Assembly (NCBI GenBank): GCA_009760855.2
Contig: WPIO01000047.1
Coordinates: forward strand, 203,501-267,500
Reading direction: 5' to 3'
Origin: Cristatella mucedo
Lineage: Eukaryota; Bryozoa; Phylactolaemata; Cristatellidae
Length of the DNA stretch: 64,000 bases
The notes below the pieces were generated by a model. It was not told the DNA's origin. It worked only from the letters and a program-made list of their open reading frames with translations, and searched no databases. Position numbers and translations under genes: made by a program. This document shows positions 49,881 to 61,569 of this stretch, one piece after another. Positions within the stretch are counted from its first letter, which is position 1; each line of letters begins with the position of its first letter.

Positions 49881-51195
49881 CCCCCAAGTGAGGGCTACTT
49901 GCTCCGTGTGTAGGTGAAATAAACTGGTGGTGTTGCTCGTCGGCTAGCGTTCTGTGCCGTTCGCGACGATAACTCAAGCTTACACCATCGAGCGGCTAGC
50001 AGGAAAAAAGAGCTTTACGACGAATAAGTTTCATTAAGGCTCACTTCTCATTTCACAAACTTTAGCTACTGTTTTGTCTGTATTGTATACTATTGCATCT
50101 GTGAAACTTTATGTCAAATATACCTTCGGATTATCGTCAGTTTTTGCTCGCACCCAAGCTCTGTTCATTTTGAAGGCGTTGACATCGACGGCATACGATC
50201 TGAACTTTAAAACCAAAATGCGTCCGCAACACATCTTAGCTCACGTTAGCCAGACGATAAGCAATTCACCATAAATTGTACTCGCTTGCTATCGCTTGAG
50301 GTATTCTCTTAAGATTTAAGCACAGACAATGCTTTAGATACGAGCTCTTTTCTGTCTAAGCCCAAACCTAATCATATCCCTTTAGTTCTACGTGTATATA
50401 ATGACCTTTTGGTAACAGCATAAAGAAACACACAGGATCAAACGCAAACCGGCCACGTTAGCTCAAAGAAATACTGATAGTCCTCCCGGGCACGGGGGGG
50501 GTGGGTTTCTAGGGAGGGTATATTTCTATTCTAGAGATACCAAAAGATATACAGACCATCAAAAATCTACAGCAAATTGCGAAAGACCATTGAAATTGAT
50601 GCTGTCCGAAAACAAATATATTCTTCTACCCTTCTGCCTAGTCTTTGATCCGACCCGCCCGCATCGGTTGAATGGTACAGTAAGACACACAACTAGCAGT
50701 GTTTGGAATCGGCCGATTCCTCTGATTATGCGAATTATAGCCCTCACGCAGATGACCTACGATTTATTGTCTTTTTTAACCGGCTAGGACGACTGTACGC
50801 ATAATAGAAGGGTTAACAAGATTCGGAACGACCATCATCTGACGTTTCGCATAGACAGAGGACGAATGTAACTCATGCTAATCCATACTAACTATGTCCA
50901 AGTCTAGCATATACAATGCACCAGTGTGTCTTAGCACTTGAGATGTCCAAAAGTGCCCGTTCTGACTGTTGACGATCTACTTAACCACCGCCAGGTCAGC
51001 AGCTTAACTAGTGATGCTAGTCGCTGTCTTTAAAAAGGGATACATGATGTTTCTGGAGGCTTTCACTACTCACACGAAGGCTCTACCATATGACACATAT
51101 TCAAGTGTCCGGCCAGGGTACTGAGAAAGCTATCGCCGTGACCGATGTTTATTCTGAGTCCTCCCTAGCAATGACTAGACCACCATTGGCGGCAG
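49880..51195. other. Unassigned region
   Basis: A run of eight G lies at 50495. The frames at 50559-50787 overlap on both strands; no splice chain or domain found. Confidence 0.3.
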
Positions 51196-51199
51196 GTCC

Positions 51200-51590
51200 T
51201 CTAAGGACAGTAGATTGGCTGTTTCGCTCCTTAGCTTAATGAGCTTTGGCGGCAGATGCTTCTACTCTGCAGGTCCTGGACTGCGGAACTCACTTCCACA
51301 GTTCTTACCCGACAACATTTATTTCCACGCTGTCACATTTTTCACATCCATTCCAGCTGTCCTGAGCTGCTACTCACAGGCTACTAACTTCCTCGACTGC
51401 CGCCATGGCTCAGCTATGCCTCTGACCTCCTCGCTGCCGCGCGAAGTGAATTCGTTGGCTGCCGCAGGCATACCGAGAGGCACCAAGAGGCACACCGAAA
51501 GGTACCGAGAGGCACAGAGAGCCATACTGAAAGGTACCGAGAGCTGCTTAGGCTTTGCGTGTACGATATTGGGGCTGAAAACATCCAAGC
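51200..51590 (+). mobile_element. LINE-A C-terminus and 3' UTR, sense
   Basis: TCTGCAGGTCCTGGACTGCG, CACTTCCACAGTTCTTACCC, GTCCTGAGCTGCTACTC match 6715-6830 in order. The following UTR part is expanded by short tandem repeats (51460-51545). Confidence 0.85.
51460..51548 (+). repeat. 12-13-bp tandem repeat in LINE-A UTR
   Basis: About six degenerate units of the type ATACCGAGAGGCACC / GTACCGAGAGGCACA. Elsewhere the LINE-A UTR has a single ATACCGAAAGCCAC unit at this place. Confidence 0.85.
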
Positions 51591-51779
51591 GGTAGCTGTG
51601 GTCCAAAAGTGTGAGCCACTCGTGATTACATGAGATCTAGACAAACCCGGCTACAATGAGAGACCACTCCCGCATAAAATAGCAGCTGACGTCTGTGCGA
51701 TTCACCTACCCCGTAGGCTTGGCCTAACCCTCGCATCCATTACAATTCGGGGTAGCGAGGCAAAATTTGAATGTTCAGT

Positions 51780-51870
51780 AAGCCCATGCAAGCTTCGGCA
51801 ATAGCCGCAAAAGCTCTTCTGCCAATATATAAATGAGGCTGTTGTGTAAGTTAATTAAATTATATTCAAA
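51780..51870 (+). mobile_element. SINE-B 3' part, sense
   Basis: GCAATAGCCGCAAAAGCTCT, then GAGGCTGTTGTGTAAG and TTAATTAAATTA match the SINE-B 3' half; the tRNA head is missing or too degraded to see. Confidence 0.65.
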
Positions 51871-52164
51871 AATAAAGAAACGTGCACATTCTGCGGTTCA
51901 GCTTGTGCACTAAACTAAGAAATGACCAGTAATCGTAAAAGGGCAACTTGCGAGGGTTGTGCTTGATGAAGGTTATTAGACAAAATTTGATAATTTATTG
52001 TCAGTTCCTGCTTTTTTGCCTGCCCAGTTAGCTTCAATGATACTAAAATGATTAAGTAAGTAACAGGTAATCGACAGCACCGATTCATGCACCCTAGCAA
52101 AAGAGAAAAGTTGCAGCCTCCTATAAGTACCACAGCAAATAGCTAAATGCCACCGGACCCTGGT

Positions 52165-52425
52165 CATCAATTGCCATTTTGGTAAGGATAACAAGTGTAA
52201 GAGTATCAAATGCATTCCCAAACGATGATTTCCATAGCTCAACAAAAAGACGACAGCCACCGCGTGGTCCATTTACGGCAAGTGGAAAATTTGGCCAAAA
52301 TTTTGCCACTTGCAGGAGGCCCCCTGACAGAGAAAAAGTCGGACCCACCCGAAAGAGTAATCTCAGAGCAGGAATCACCTTTGCTCTCTGAGATTGCATA
52401 GCAGCTCGCACTTAACGACTCTGAA
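52165..52425 (-). repeat. Unclassified interspersed repeat X, copy 2
   Basis: Reverse complement of the type at 9150-9360. The longest minus frame (52121-52411) includes G-P-R-G-G-C-R-L and a hydrophobic end, aligned with the copy-1 translation. Small overlapping frames on both strands come from its GC content. Confidence 0.55.
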
Positions 52426-52429
52426 TAAA

Positions 52430-53175
52430 ATCTCAAGCCCTTCTGAGAAAATCCTTTACTAAAAGCAGTAGTTAAAGCAATTAAGACTCAAAAGCCACCG
52501 CATAAATGCAGCTGTTCAGTTTGCACACCATAGCAGCGACATCAAGAAAGTAACTTCTGAGCATGTTAAATTTCAAGACAGCAAAGAAATTTACACAATT
52601 CACTGCCTGGAGGCTACCTACTACTTTCAATCGCCGTCGTGTTTTTGTGATTAATCATGAATCCTGACTCAAACTTTGTTGAATTTGTTGCCCCAAACGT
52701 GTCCACAACTTCCTTACCAGTTTTATTTCTTAAAATAACATGAAACTTTTGTTTGAAATTCAGAACAAATTAAAGGCAGTGATCAGCGAAAGCATAAAGT
52801 ATGTATAGTATTTATTCTTCTTCTAAGAGCACTCGAAGAGCACTCGCCTCGACTGCTGGTATATGCATTAGGCAATTACCACGTGAGGCAATTTGAAACA
52901 TATTTTCCTCTGCTTTTGAGGCTACCAGCAATATTAGACTTTTTATGAACAATAACAGTTATATTTGTATGAAAATTGAAAATTGCAGTGCGTCCTACGA
53001 GAACTACATCTCTTCCTGGGTACTTAGCAAATTCTGAAAAGAAATCGCATCAATTAGACCGTCTTTACACCCACAATGTCAGCGCAAAAAAGCACGAAGG
53101 CAAATTAAAAAAAAACCCGCAACCACTGAGAACATTTTATTTTTATTTTTAGAGCTTGTATTCAATGTCAAGTCA
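52430..53175. other. Nothing identified
   Basis: AT-rich, no open frame longer than chance, no repeat recognised. Confidence 0.3.
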
Positions 53176-53179
53176 AAGA

Positions 53180-53429
53180 ATGATTAGCTTGCCAGAAATG
53201 AGTTTTAGGCTTTGGGAACTTAAGAAATATAGGTTTAGGGGCTCGGGCGCTCGATGGCGGCGCCGCGAAGAATGATTCCGCCACGAGCAAGTTGTGGTAC
53301 TGGTGACGACGGCTGTATTGTATCGTATGCAGGCTACACAGGCGAGTAGGCGCACATACAGATGTAGAGGTAGTAGCCTTCGCAAAAGCAGCTCCGGACC
53401 GCTAGTATATAAGACAGTAAGAGAAAAGG

Positions 53430-53484
<55 letters not shown>

Positions 53485-54250
53485 TGGATTGTGTGCCTAC
53501 AGGCCGACACACTGGCAGAAAGTTGGTCACTGCAGGACTAGCAGGTCACGTGACCACAGCTGAAATATTGCAATTAAATCCAGCCTAGCCGACACTGTCC
53601 AACTGCAGAGCCTAATGCGGTGGTTTTCTGAGTGCCAGTTGTTTGGGCAGACTGGCGTGAGTCCGGCTCAGCTTCGTGGGCGTGGCCATACCCAAATAGG
53701 CACAGTCTCAGAAGGAGCATGTCGATGTTTCGGAGCTTGTCATTGAAAGGTGCTCTGTTGATAAGCGGAAAACTTGTAGGGGCTCGTGCGCAGAATGGTG
53801 GCGCGACGAAGGTGAATAATGCCCCCACAAGCGAGTTGCGGTACTGACGGCGACAGCTGTATTGTACCACATGCAGGCAAAAGCGAGAGAGCGAGCGTAC
53901 GTACAGATGGAGTAGCCGTCGTGGGGACCGCTCCGGAACGAACGGAGAGAAGAGAGAGTTAGCGAGACGGAAAGCGAGAGAGTGGATAGCGGTCGTACAG
54001 GCCGACGCACAGGCAGCAAGTACGTCACTGCCGGACCAGTGGGTCGGGCGACTACAGCTGACCTGTTGCCATTACATCCAGCTTAGTCACCCGGTACGGT
54101 TTAACTGCTGCGCCTAATGAGGCGGTACTACTCAGCACGCCCGTTGGCCGGGCGGAGTGGTGTGGATACGCCTGGGGTGAAGCAGTATTACAGTTGCTCA
54201 CGCAGTGTGCTTAGTCAGCAGCACTAGATGCTCAGCTCCACGAAGAGGTG
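53180..54250 (+). repeat. Tandem duplication of a 540-bp unit
   Basis: Two units, about 53180-53715 and 53716-54250. Paired blocks: GTTGTGGTACTGG at 53291 with GTTGCGGTACTGA at 53835; CTACAGGCCGACACACTGGC near 53500 with TACAGGCCGACGCACAGGC near 53996; GAGCCTAATGCGGTGG near 53608 with GCGCCTAATGAGGCGG near 54111. Unit 1 has a (GA)n run at 53430-53484 and TATATAAG near 53405; unit 2 has GAGAGA remnants. GC and CpG rich. Open frames are not conserved between units, so a regulatory or repeat origin is likelier than coding. Confidence 0.8.
53430..53484. repeat. (GA)n microsatellite with AAAG interruptions
   Basis: About 55 bp; its counterpart in unit 2 (53940-53990) is nearly lost. Confidence 0.9.
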
Positions 54251-55000
54251 GCAGTTGTAGCTGCAAAGCACGAGGTAGCACCGGGAGTTCCCTTGACTGT
54301 CACGTGATCGAATGCCTGGCAAACAATCTAGTCGGGAGTTTCCCTCACCCTTTGAATTGGGCGACGTCCGTTGGCTGAACTCTCAGACGCAACAGGCTGC
54401 GATCCGGTTCTCGTCTTCAGGTTGCCTTCCAGATTGCTCGTTCTTTTCTGCATCTTGGTATTCTTCAACACGGAGTGAGTAAGAGACTTCTTTCTCGATG
54501 CTTCGTATTTCAGCTCGCTTCGCCCTATTAGGAGTCCGTGGCTGCATGGGCCTGACGATAGCCGTGGTTATTATGTGCTTTCCCACCTCAATTTGTTTCG
54601 GTTTCATTTTATGTACTTCTTTAACAAGGCAGCTGGAATTTTTAGGCGTATTAAAAAATCATCCGTTAGTTTCCGATGCATGCCAATAAGACGGATCCCG
54701 GTAAGGTTAGGGCAGCGCTATATATTACTGTAAATCCTCTGTCGGACTCGACTGAAGTGTTTGCGAAAAAGCGAAAGAGCTGGCTGAGCCGTATACATTC
54801 TAAGCACTGAAGTTTAAAACACGTGCAGTAAATATTGCTATAATAATGTAATATATGTATGGTATAATAATGCTATAATAATACAATACAATAATGCTAT
54901 ATTTGTGGACAAGAGCAAATGAGCAGGTGCCCAATAGTTTGGATTTTAGGGCTTAAGGCTACAAGTGTTCGAAAAAATATTAGCAGACTTAAGAGAATTA
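54250..55000. other. Unassigned; two opposed open frames
   Basis: On the plus strand a frame runs from about 54370 to 54733 with one TGA at 54475 (a 39-nt intron with GTGAGT and TTTCAG is an alternative). It has a hydrophobic L-L-V-L-F-C-I-L-V-F-F segment. On the minus strand 54383-54607 is open and rich in Lys and Glu. The strands mirror each other and I cannot tell which, if either, is real. Confidence 0.25.
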
Positions 55001-55004
55001 TTTG

Positions 55005-55142
55005 AATACCGACAGAAGAGCGATATCGTCTATCACCTCCGCTTTCAATTGGCAATAAAGGATCGCCCACTTGCAGAATTCGAACCCACAACCTCGGTCA
55101 TGAAGAGCGAGCGCCTTACATCCTGGGCTAGAACCGAAAGCC
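55005..55142 (-). mobile_element. SINE-B, antisense
   Basis: CGACAGAAGAGCGATATCG, CGCCCACTTGCAGAATTCG, box B complement GAATTCGAACC at 55076-55086 and CGAGCGCCTTACATCCTGG. Confidence 0.8.
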
Positions 55143-55205
55143 AATCAAGCTTTGTGCGCTCTATAGAGAACTCTCACGCCTAACACCCACCAAATCCTCG
55201 CGGTT
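55128..55205 (+). mobile_element. LINE-A 3' UTR fragment, sense
   Basis: ACCGAAAGCCAATCAAGCTT, then CGCTCTATAGAGAACTCTCA and CGCCTAACACCC, as at 6920-6975. Confidence 0.65.
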
Positions 55206-55620
55206 TTTTGGTGCAAGGGACTGCGATATCTTACACTTCATAACACAAGGCGAGTGGTTTGCCTCCTCAGGTGACCCCATGGGTCAAATTACATAGCCTC
55301 GTTAGCTTGATTAGCTAACGGCTGGGTACCCATATGATCAGCGTATCAACGTTCGTCCCAGAAAATCAGCACCTACGAAGGATCGCATGTAGCTGCTGAG
55401 AGGAGCTCTGCTGATGCTCTGCGAGTTCCTCCGGACACAGAGAGGGCAGCGAACTCCGTAGGTCGTAGACCCGGTGGCTGGCCTTGATCGAGCGCTTGTG
55501 CAACTAACGCCGTACGGCAGACAAGTCGCGTTTTCAGTTCCAATGCACGGTGGTATCCATGCAGAGGACAGTAGAGCATGACCGCAGTCAACATACCACC
55601 CATTACCCATTACCGCCCAT
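55205..55620. other. Nothing identified
   Basis: Overlapping minus frames 55338-55634 have no recognisable feature. A short ACCCATTACC-type repeat precedes the LINE-B start. Confidence 0.3.
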
Positions 55621-55621
55621 A

Positions 55622-57330
55622 CCACCCATTTCACCCGAAAGCAAGCTACCGACGGTGGCTGTAGTCTATCGCGGACCAGGTACCAAATACTCCTTTATCT
55701 CCGATTTCTCCGATCTCATTTCGATTCTGTGTGCAAGAAATCGATCCTTCCTCGTTACGGATGATTTGAACGTTCACTTTGATAACTTATCTGGCGCCTT
55801 CAGCACTGAATCATGTGCATTGACTGACTCACTGTCTCTTGTGGCTTATGTGATAGGCCCTACTCACGTCAAGGGTCACACACTTGACCGAATTTGCTCA
55901 TGCAATTGCACTTTGTCATCACCAATTATTACCAAATTCTGCTTATCCGACCAAATGCAGATTCAGTGTACAGTGTGTGCCTGCCGCCTCCTCCTCCTCT
56001 AAAATCAACTGTGAATTGCGAAACCTCAAGACCCTTGACATCGATGCTGTCCGTGCGAGAATATCTGCTTCGCCTCAGCTGTTCAGTCTTTCCTCCGATC
56101 TGTCATCATTGGTAAATAGCTACAACACGATACTAGTCGATACGCTCGCTCGAAAAGTTTACACCTCTGACTAAGCGAACTGTGTGGCCTCGCCCAGACG
56201 GCCTATGGTTCACCACAGACATTGAACTACCTATGTCTACTAAGCTCAAGCTTGAAAAAGCATTCCAAAGATCAGGATTGACTGTCCATTAGCAAGCGTA
56301 CGAAGACTGCTGTAGGGCGTACCAATCGATCTTAGCAAAGGCCAAGTCTAGCTTCTGTAAAAACATTGTTGAATCACAGATGCACAATCCAAAAATGCTG
56401 ATGTCGACGGTCAGCCATCCCCTCAACCGCTCCCAGATTAGCTCCTTACCTGATGATCCTTGTGATGATCTAGCCGATCGCTTCTCTCGATTCTGTGTGC
56501 AGAAGATAGGCAAGATCAGGGAATCCGTCCCTGCGATGGCATCATCTGCCTAGATTGATTTCACTTGATTCCTGGCTGCACCTCGATGTCTACATTAGCA
56601 GGTCACTAGTGATCTCGCCCTGAAGTTCATATCCCAGTCAAAGAAGACAACGAGTCCTTTAGATCCTATTCCCACTGTTCTGCTCCTACGTCGTATTGAT
56701 CTGCTGCTGCCATGCATAACTAACATCATTAGTATATCATTAGCATCAGGTTATGTCCCAGCAATTTTCAAAAAGCTCTAGTCCGGCCACTTCTCAAGAA
56801 AGCAACACTAGACCAGGAGAACTTGAGCAACTACCGCCCAGTCTCCTATCTTCCATTCCTATCAAAGACACTGGAACGAATCGTGGGGACCAGCTGAACT
56901 CATTTATTGAAACTTCAAACCTTGCTAGTATTTCCAGTCTGGCTTTAGAGCTAATCACTCCACAGAATCAGTATTGCTTCGTGTGTACAACGACCTACTT
57001 AGTAATGTAGACATGGGTAGAGTATCTCTGATCGTTTTGCTCGATCTTTCGGGGCCTATGTAAGCCTATATAGGACAGCATTTAGTGGGTACCTGTGATT
57101 CGTCCTTTATGTGCTTATGCGTGCTGACACTGTGCATTCTGCCACTAACCACACTTGCATGCTGACCCTGTACATGTCACCCCTAGCCATGTTTCCATGT
57201 TGTTTATCATGCATGATATTACTCACCATTCAATCGCGTTTTCCTTTGCAGCAAATGTAAAGTGCCTAGAAAGGGATTGAGCTCTCCGAGGGCGCTTTAT
57301 GAAGTGTATTATTGTTATTAGTATTAGTAT
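55622..57330 (+). mobile_element. LINE-B, sense, with an internal deletion
   Basis: Starts in the endonuclease at CCCGAAAGCAAGCTACCGA (as at 23140 in reverse), keeps the linker and RT N-terminus, then jumps near 57050 from the RT motif A region (L-L-D-L-S) straight to the end of the coding region (CTATATAGGACAGCATTTAG). The catalytic domain is thus lost. Ends in hairpin and ATTATTGTTATTAG. The G-D-F-N motif at about 55760 reads T-D-D-L-N. Confidence 0.92.
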
Positions 57331-57334
57331 TATA

Positions 57335-57900
57335 ACAAAACCTTAAACTGTGTAGCTGTTTACTCCTCAGCGGACTAGCCGGCTCGTCAAGGAATGGAAG
57401 CTAGAACGAACGGATATATTATCCTCGGAAAGGTCTTCATAGAGAATTGGAGCCGCTGGTTATGACTCGTGTGCTTTTAATCAGCTATAATTCAGGAACC
57501 GCTAGTATCTCTAGCTTTCTAGGCGAGCACCTTATATACTCGGCCAAACCAGGATGGCACGTGAATCCTCAAGGACTCTTACACTCGGCTTGGATTTTGT
57601 AATTCTTAGTAGGATGTAATTCGTAGCGATAGTAAAGGCATCTTTTTTTGGGAGCCATCGAGTATTTGGAATCAACTGTCGCGTCGTAGTGGATTGGCTT
57701 TAGACAGCCTTTTTTGCAGACAGTCTGCTGTTTAAAGTGTCATTTTCCAACTCACTCGGGCCCGTGTCGCATTCAAAGATCCAAATGATGCCAGGGACCA
57801 CATATGAACGCTATATTACGCATACTACCTGAAATGCTCATTAGACAAAAGGGAAACTTTCAACACCGTTTGGAGTATTAGTTAACGGTCTTACTTGACT
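57335..57900. other. Nothing identified
   Basis: No open frame or repeat seen. Confidence 0.3.
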
Positions 57901-57914
57901 GGATTTACCACCTT

Positions 57915-58315
57915 ACCACCAAAATGAGAAAGAGTTCAAAGTTTGCCGTGTTTACGATCCGGATCTTTGTAATGGATTGTTGTAACTGCCTGCTTGTGCT
58001 CACTCACGACTGTAACTGGTATTTCAAAACTCAGCGTCTCTTGTGTTCTCTTGTCAACGGCTCAACACGTCACATCACATCAGGATGTTTCTATTGGAGT
58101 TTTATTGGCTCCCTATCAAGCATCAAATTCATTTCGAGATCCTTTGTGTATTTTACAGGTTATTTCACTCGCGTGCACCGGCCTAGCTATTCGATCTCTT
58201 TGCATTTCACTGTGCAGTCACACCGAAATTACCTTATGAGCTATGCGCTCAGCAGATTATACGTAAAATACTCTGAATATATGGGAGAGGGTTACAAACT
58301 GCAAGAAGAGTAGTT
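57915..58315 (+). pseudogene. Possible decayed RT C-terminal region of another LINE
   Basis: A plus frame of 129 codons. Weak landmarks match the C-terminal layout of CR1/L2 proteins: D-C-C-N-C-L-L-V (compare L-D-Y-C-N-S-L-L), then N-G-S-T-R-H, then in another frame W-L-P-I-K. It is neither LINE-A nor LINE-B at the base level. Confidence 0.35.
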
Positions 58316-58319
58316 AGGA

Positions 58320-58835
58320 ACAGCTGTAAAAAACGTCAAGTCACTTCTCAGAGCATCTGCTTGTGCTGGTGTGTTTGTTAAATGACAATTCTTATGTCTC
58401 GATTGTTGCAGCATAGTGAGGGCAGGTGAGATATTAAGAGTGCCCATCGCTTAATCCATCAAGATGCGTTTTATACTTGGATGGTCCAGCTTGACTTTAA
58501 TTTGGATCGTTATCGGGTAAGCTATTGACTAATGGATGTAAAATTATGGATGAATCATGATGACAGAAAAATGCATTTTTATATCATAGTGGCAGTGAGG
58601 CTGCTCAGATGACCAGAAAGTGGTTACCTGAAAAGACCTTGTTATGAGCAGATGTTGTCACCTGAAAACTTTTTTTTTCATTATAAATGTGATCTGTTTT
58701 TGTTTATTTTAATATTTCTTATTTTGTTGATCCGTTCAATTACTGCAGTCATACTACATTGCCACATTGTTTTTCCCAGAAGTTGCTTATTTAAAGTGAA
58801 GCTACCTCTCAAGACTTTTTTCTTGAGCAAATTCC
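58320..58835. other. Nothing identified
   Basis: The T-rich frame at 58652-58879 reads as a hydrophobic peptide but overlaps a LINE-B tail. Confidence 0.25.
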
Positions 58836-58837
58836 AT

Positions 58838-58950
58838 CCCACAAACTATTTGATCAGGCTCCCTCTACAGCACATTTGAAGTGTCTAGAAAGGGATTAGT
58901 TTCTCTGGGGTGATGGATACTTTTATTATAATTATTGTTATTAGCTCCGC
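58838..58950 (+). mobile_element. LINE-B-like tail, degraded
   Basis: CATTTGAAGTGTCTAGAAAG, GGATTAGTTTCTCTGGGGTG and a run of ATTATAATTATTGTTATTA: the hairpin and tail layout of LINE-B. Confidence 0.65.
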
Positions 58951-58954
58951 ACAA

Positions 58955-60670
58955 AGACTTACTGACAAAATATTTGCAGCACATTTCAGGTTGACATCTT
59001 GCACAGAACGCTTCGCTAACCGAAAGCCGCCTAGGCTTTTAGTGCCGCCATGAAAGGCACTCCAACTAAACTTAGTCCTTATAGCTGTCGCGGTGGTACA
59101 TACGTTGTCGCCTGCAATTGCGTTCTCTATTTTTGAAAGCAATGAATGCCTTTTCACCGCGAACACCCTTTTGCGCCGTCAGGAAAATCCGCACCTTAGT
59201 AGCAACGTTACTCTCTACTAATGGAATCGCTAATCTTAACGACTAGCGATAGGCCACCAAGAGTCTGGCGGAAGTTCGGCAGCATCGAATAAGACATTAT
59301 TACTTCTTTTTAACAGCGAGTAAGTGAATAAAAGAGGTTGCCGCGTCTACGGCCTACGAGATAGCGAAGAAACAAAGCTAACACAAACTGCCGAACGCGA
59401 ACCGAACGCGAACCGAACCCGTCCGGATGGCTCTTCCCGATTGATGCTAACTACACTGAACTCTTTCTCCTACCGACATCGCCAAGACCATTCACTTTTA
59501 AGGGCTTACCATTGGCGATTTCTCGACGAAGTATCATTTAGGAAATTTCTTTGATAAGTTCGCTATTGACCGACCACTTTCGAGGAAAGTAGGTTTTATT
59601 TTAAAGGCCCTTCAGTACCTGCTTGCTCGGTGCTAGATTACTGCTTCCGGCGATCGCTCCGGCCGCCGCCTCTTCGGTGTGCAAGAGTACCGCCGTCGGT
59701 AGGCAAAATATTTCTCTCTACGACTAGCCTCCAAGAATGACTTGAATCGAAATGTGCGTCTAAATGGATCACTAGCCGCCGCGCCCTAGCCGCACTCTCG
59801 AGCGGCGTGTCTGCATATTACTGAATCTCAGCGACCATTAAAGAACTCATGGCCGTAGAAAGAGGCCGCTGGCTCTTTCTTTTCTTCTTTCTTTCTCTCG
59901 GCTCTTAAATGCATCGAAGGGCCGGATCTTCAAGTTTCAGTTACAGAAATTCGCGGTGCATTATTCTCAAGCCTGTTCTTGCCTTTTGATAATGGATTCT
60001 TGAATGCACACACGATGCTGACGGAGCAATGTCTGTTGTGGCTGCGTTCAGTTCTGAGAGATTTGCAACTGCGTCTAGAGATAAATTCTCGCGATGGAGT
60101 AGTGATTCTTAAACAAATTTCCAAGTGTCCACGAATCCATCGGAAGAAATCGCCAAATATCGTAAGCGTAACAACTCCAGTGACATTTTTTCTCCGAACA
60201 AGGAGCCAAGTGTGGAACATGAGCATGCGATCTTGCACATCCGTCTGAGCCGTTTCTCACCGGGATAGTAGGATACTCACCGTGTCGTCCGATACGCTGT
60301 AACGCAGCCTAAGCTAGGTTAATCTGGAGATGCGATGGTGACGCTGCGACTGCTAACCAGCAGTTATACCGCCGGTAATGTCAAAAGTATTCGCCATACC
60401 GTTCCATTTCTGCAGAACTGCTAGACCTTAAGATCTATGATGGCACTAAACGAACCTTTCGGCATATAGCCTTTAACAAAACATAGCGAAAAATTGAGCC
60501 TACTTATGAAGTGATTTAGAGCGCACACGCGCACATACAACACACAGGCTCACAACACACAGAGACGGGTACGTGTTTTTGTCGCGTCTTGGCATTCTGC
60601 AGCTCACCACTTGTAGGCCTTTGTGCAAATACAAAACGTGCCTGTAATTTGTTTCAAAACTCTTTAGCTA
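58955..60670. other. Unassigned GC-rich region
   Basis: GC and CpG rich at 59600-59850. An 11-bp unit CGAACGCGAAC is repeated at 59393-59414. The plus frame at about 59935-60158 is coding-like (A-L-F-S-S-L-F-L-P-F-D-N-G-F-L-N) with an acceptor-like TTTCAGTTACAG and a donor-like ATC/GTAAGC, but an opposed minus frame (59930-60238) is equally long. I make no gene call. Confidence 0.3.
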
Positions 60671-60674
60671 GTCT

Positions 60675-60955
60675 TTTCTGTTGAGAGCATCGCAGTTGCC
60701 TCATTGCACCACTTCTCTCCGACCTGCATTGGCTCCCAATAGAGCAGCTCTTCGACTTCGAGGTTTTTCACTCACTTTGAGGTCCCTGTATTTTCATGCT
60801 CCAGCCTACCAATTGGAACTACTCCTTTATTTTCTTGCTCCAGCCCACCAATTAGAACTACTCCCTAAAAAACCTGTCAGCGTGCCGTCAGCTTTTCAGA
60901 CTCGAATGGTTTAACTGAGCCTGTGACCAACCTGAAGTTCGTTAGGGACTTTGCG
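60675..60955 (+). mobile_element. LINE-B C-terminal fragment, sense
   Basis: GCATCGCAGTTGCCTCATTG, CTCTCCGACCTGCATTGGCT, GAGGTTTTTCACTCACTTTG match the RT C-terminus (27650-27740; 46310-46410). The block with CTCCAGCC.ACCAATT is locally duplicated (about 60797 and 60838). Confidence 0.8.
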
Positions 60956-61064
60956 TCTAAGGCATAGGCTCGCAAATCCAACTACTCACTTCTAACCGAC
61001 GGCACATCCTCCGACTTGACGTTGATAATAAGCCCTAACAATTAAACTTTCCTCACGGTACTTT

Positions 61065-61078
61065 TGCCCCCCCCCCGC
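61065..61078. repeat. Poly(C) run
   Basis: Eleven consecutive C just outside the left end of the DNA transposon. Confidence 0.9.
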
Positions 61079-61156
61079 TTGAGTACTAACCCGTTTAAGT
61101 AAGCTTCCCAATTAAGTACGCATATTTTCTATTAAATTCTGGGTCTATAAGATTTA

Positions 61157-61561
61157 TTAGTTAAACATGTCATGACTCGTAATTTGGTGCAGGTTTTGAA
61201 GTATCTTGCGTTTGGCTTTGAGGGAGACCATCCGGATCTTTCTGTGAAATGATTCAAACGATTTCTTAAGATCGTTGAATTTACCGTCAGCTTCATTTTG
61301 AACTTCCGAGCAGAGCAGCTGATCCTTGATGTCAAGAATCTGTTTATAAAGTGATTCGAACCCCTGAAATACAACTCTACTTTCTAATTCGGTATTGAGG
61401 TCTTGAGAATTAGCGTCGTCGTCATCATCATCCATCACACTTTTAACAATCTTCATCGACTCTAAAAGCTCGTTAACTTCTTCCAATACCGCAGCAACAT
61501 ACTCTTCGTTGTTCTTGTCATCAACGTGAACGAATTCTTTCAGTTCTAGTTCAGCTAAAGT
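61157..61561 (-). pseudogene. Transposase C-terminal tail remnant
   Basis: The open minus frame of about 135 codons (ATG at 61486 gives 109) has a run of six Asp, then amphipathic helices (L-Y-K-Q-I-L-D-I-K-D, F-N-D-L-K-K-S-F-E-S-F) and a basic end. Pogo/Tigger proteins have such an acidic stretch followed by a helical tail after the DDE domain. It is joined to the N-terminal remnant with the catalytic part missing. An unrelated coiled-coil gene is the alternative. Confidence 0.4.
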
Positions 61562-61569
61562 TCAGTTCG

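Noticed and set aside
54370-54733. Possible type II membrane protein (plus) or Lys/Glu-rich protein (minus)
   Set aside because: Both strands are open in the same place. The plus frame needs a 39-nt intron or has a TGA; neither could be favoured.
59930-60248. Opposed frames of 102 and 89 codons
   Set aside because: The two frames overlap on opposite strands, with no domain and only one weak splice pair. Not called as a gene.
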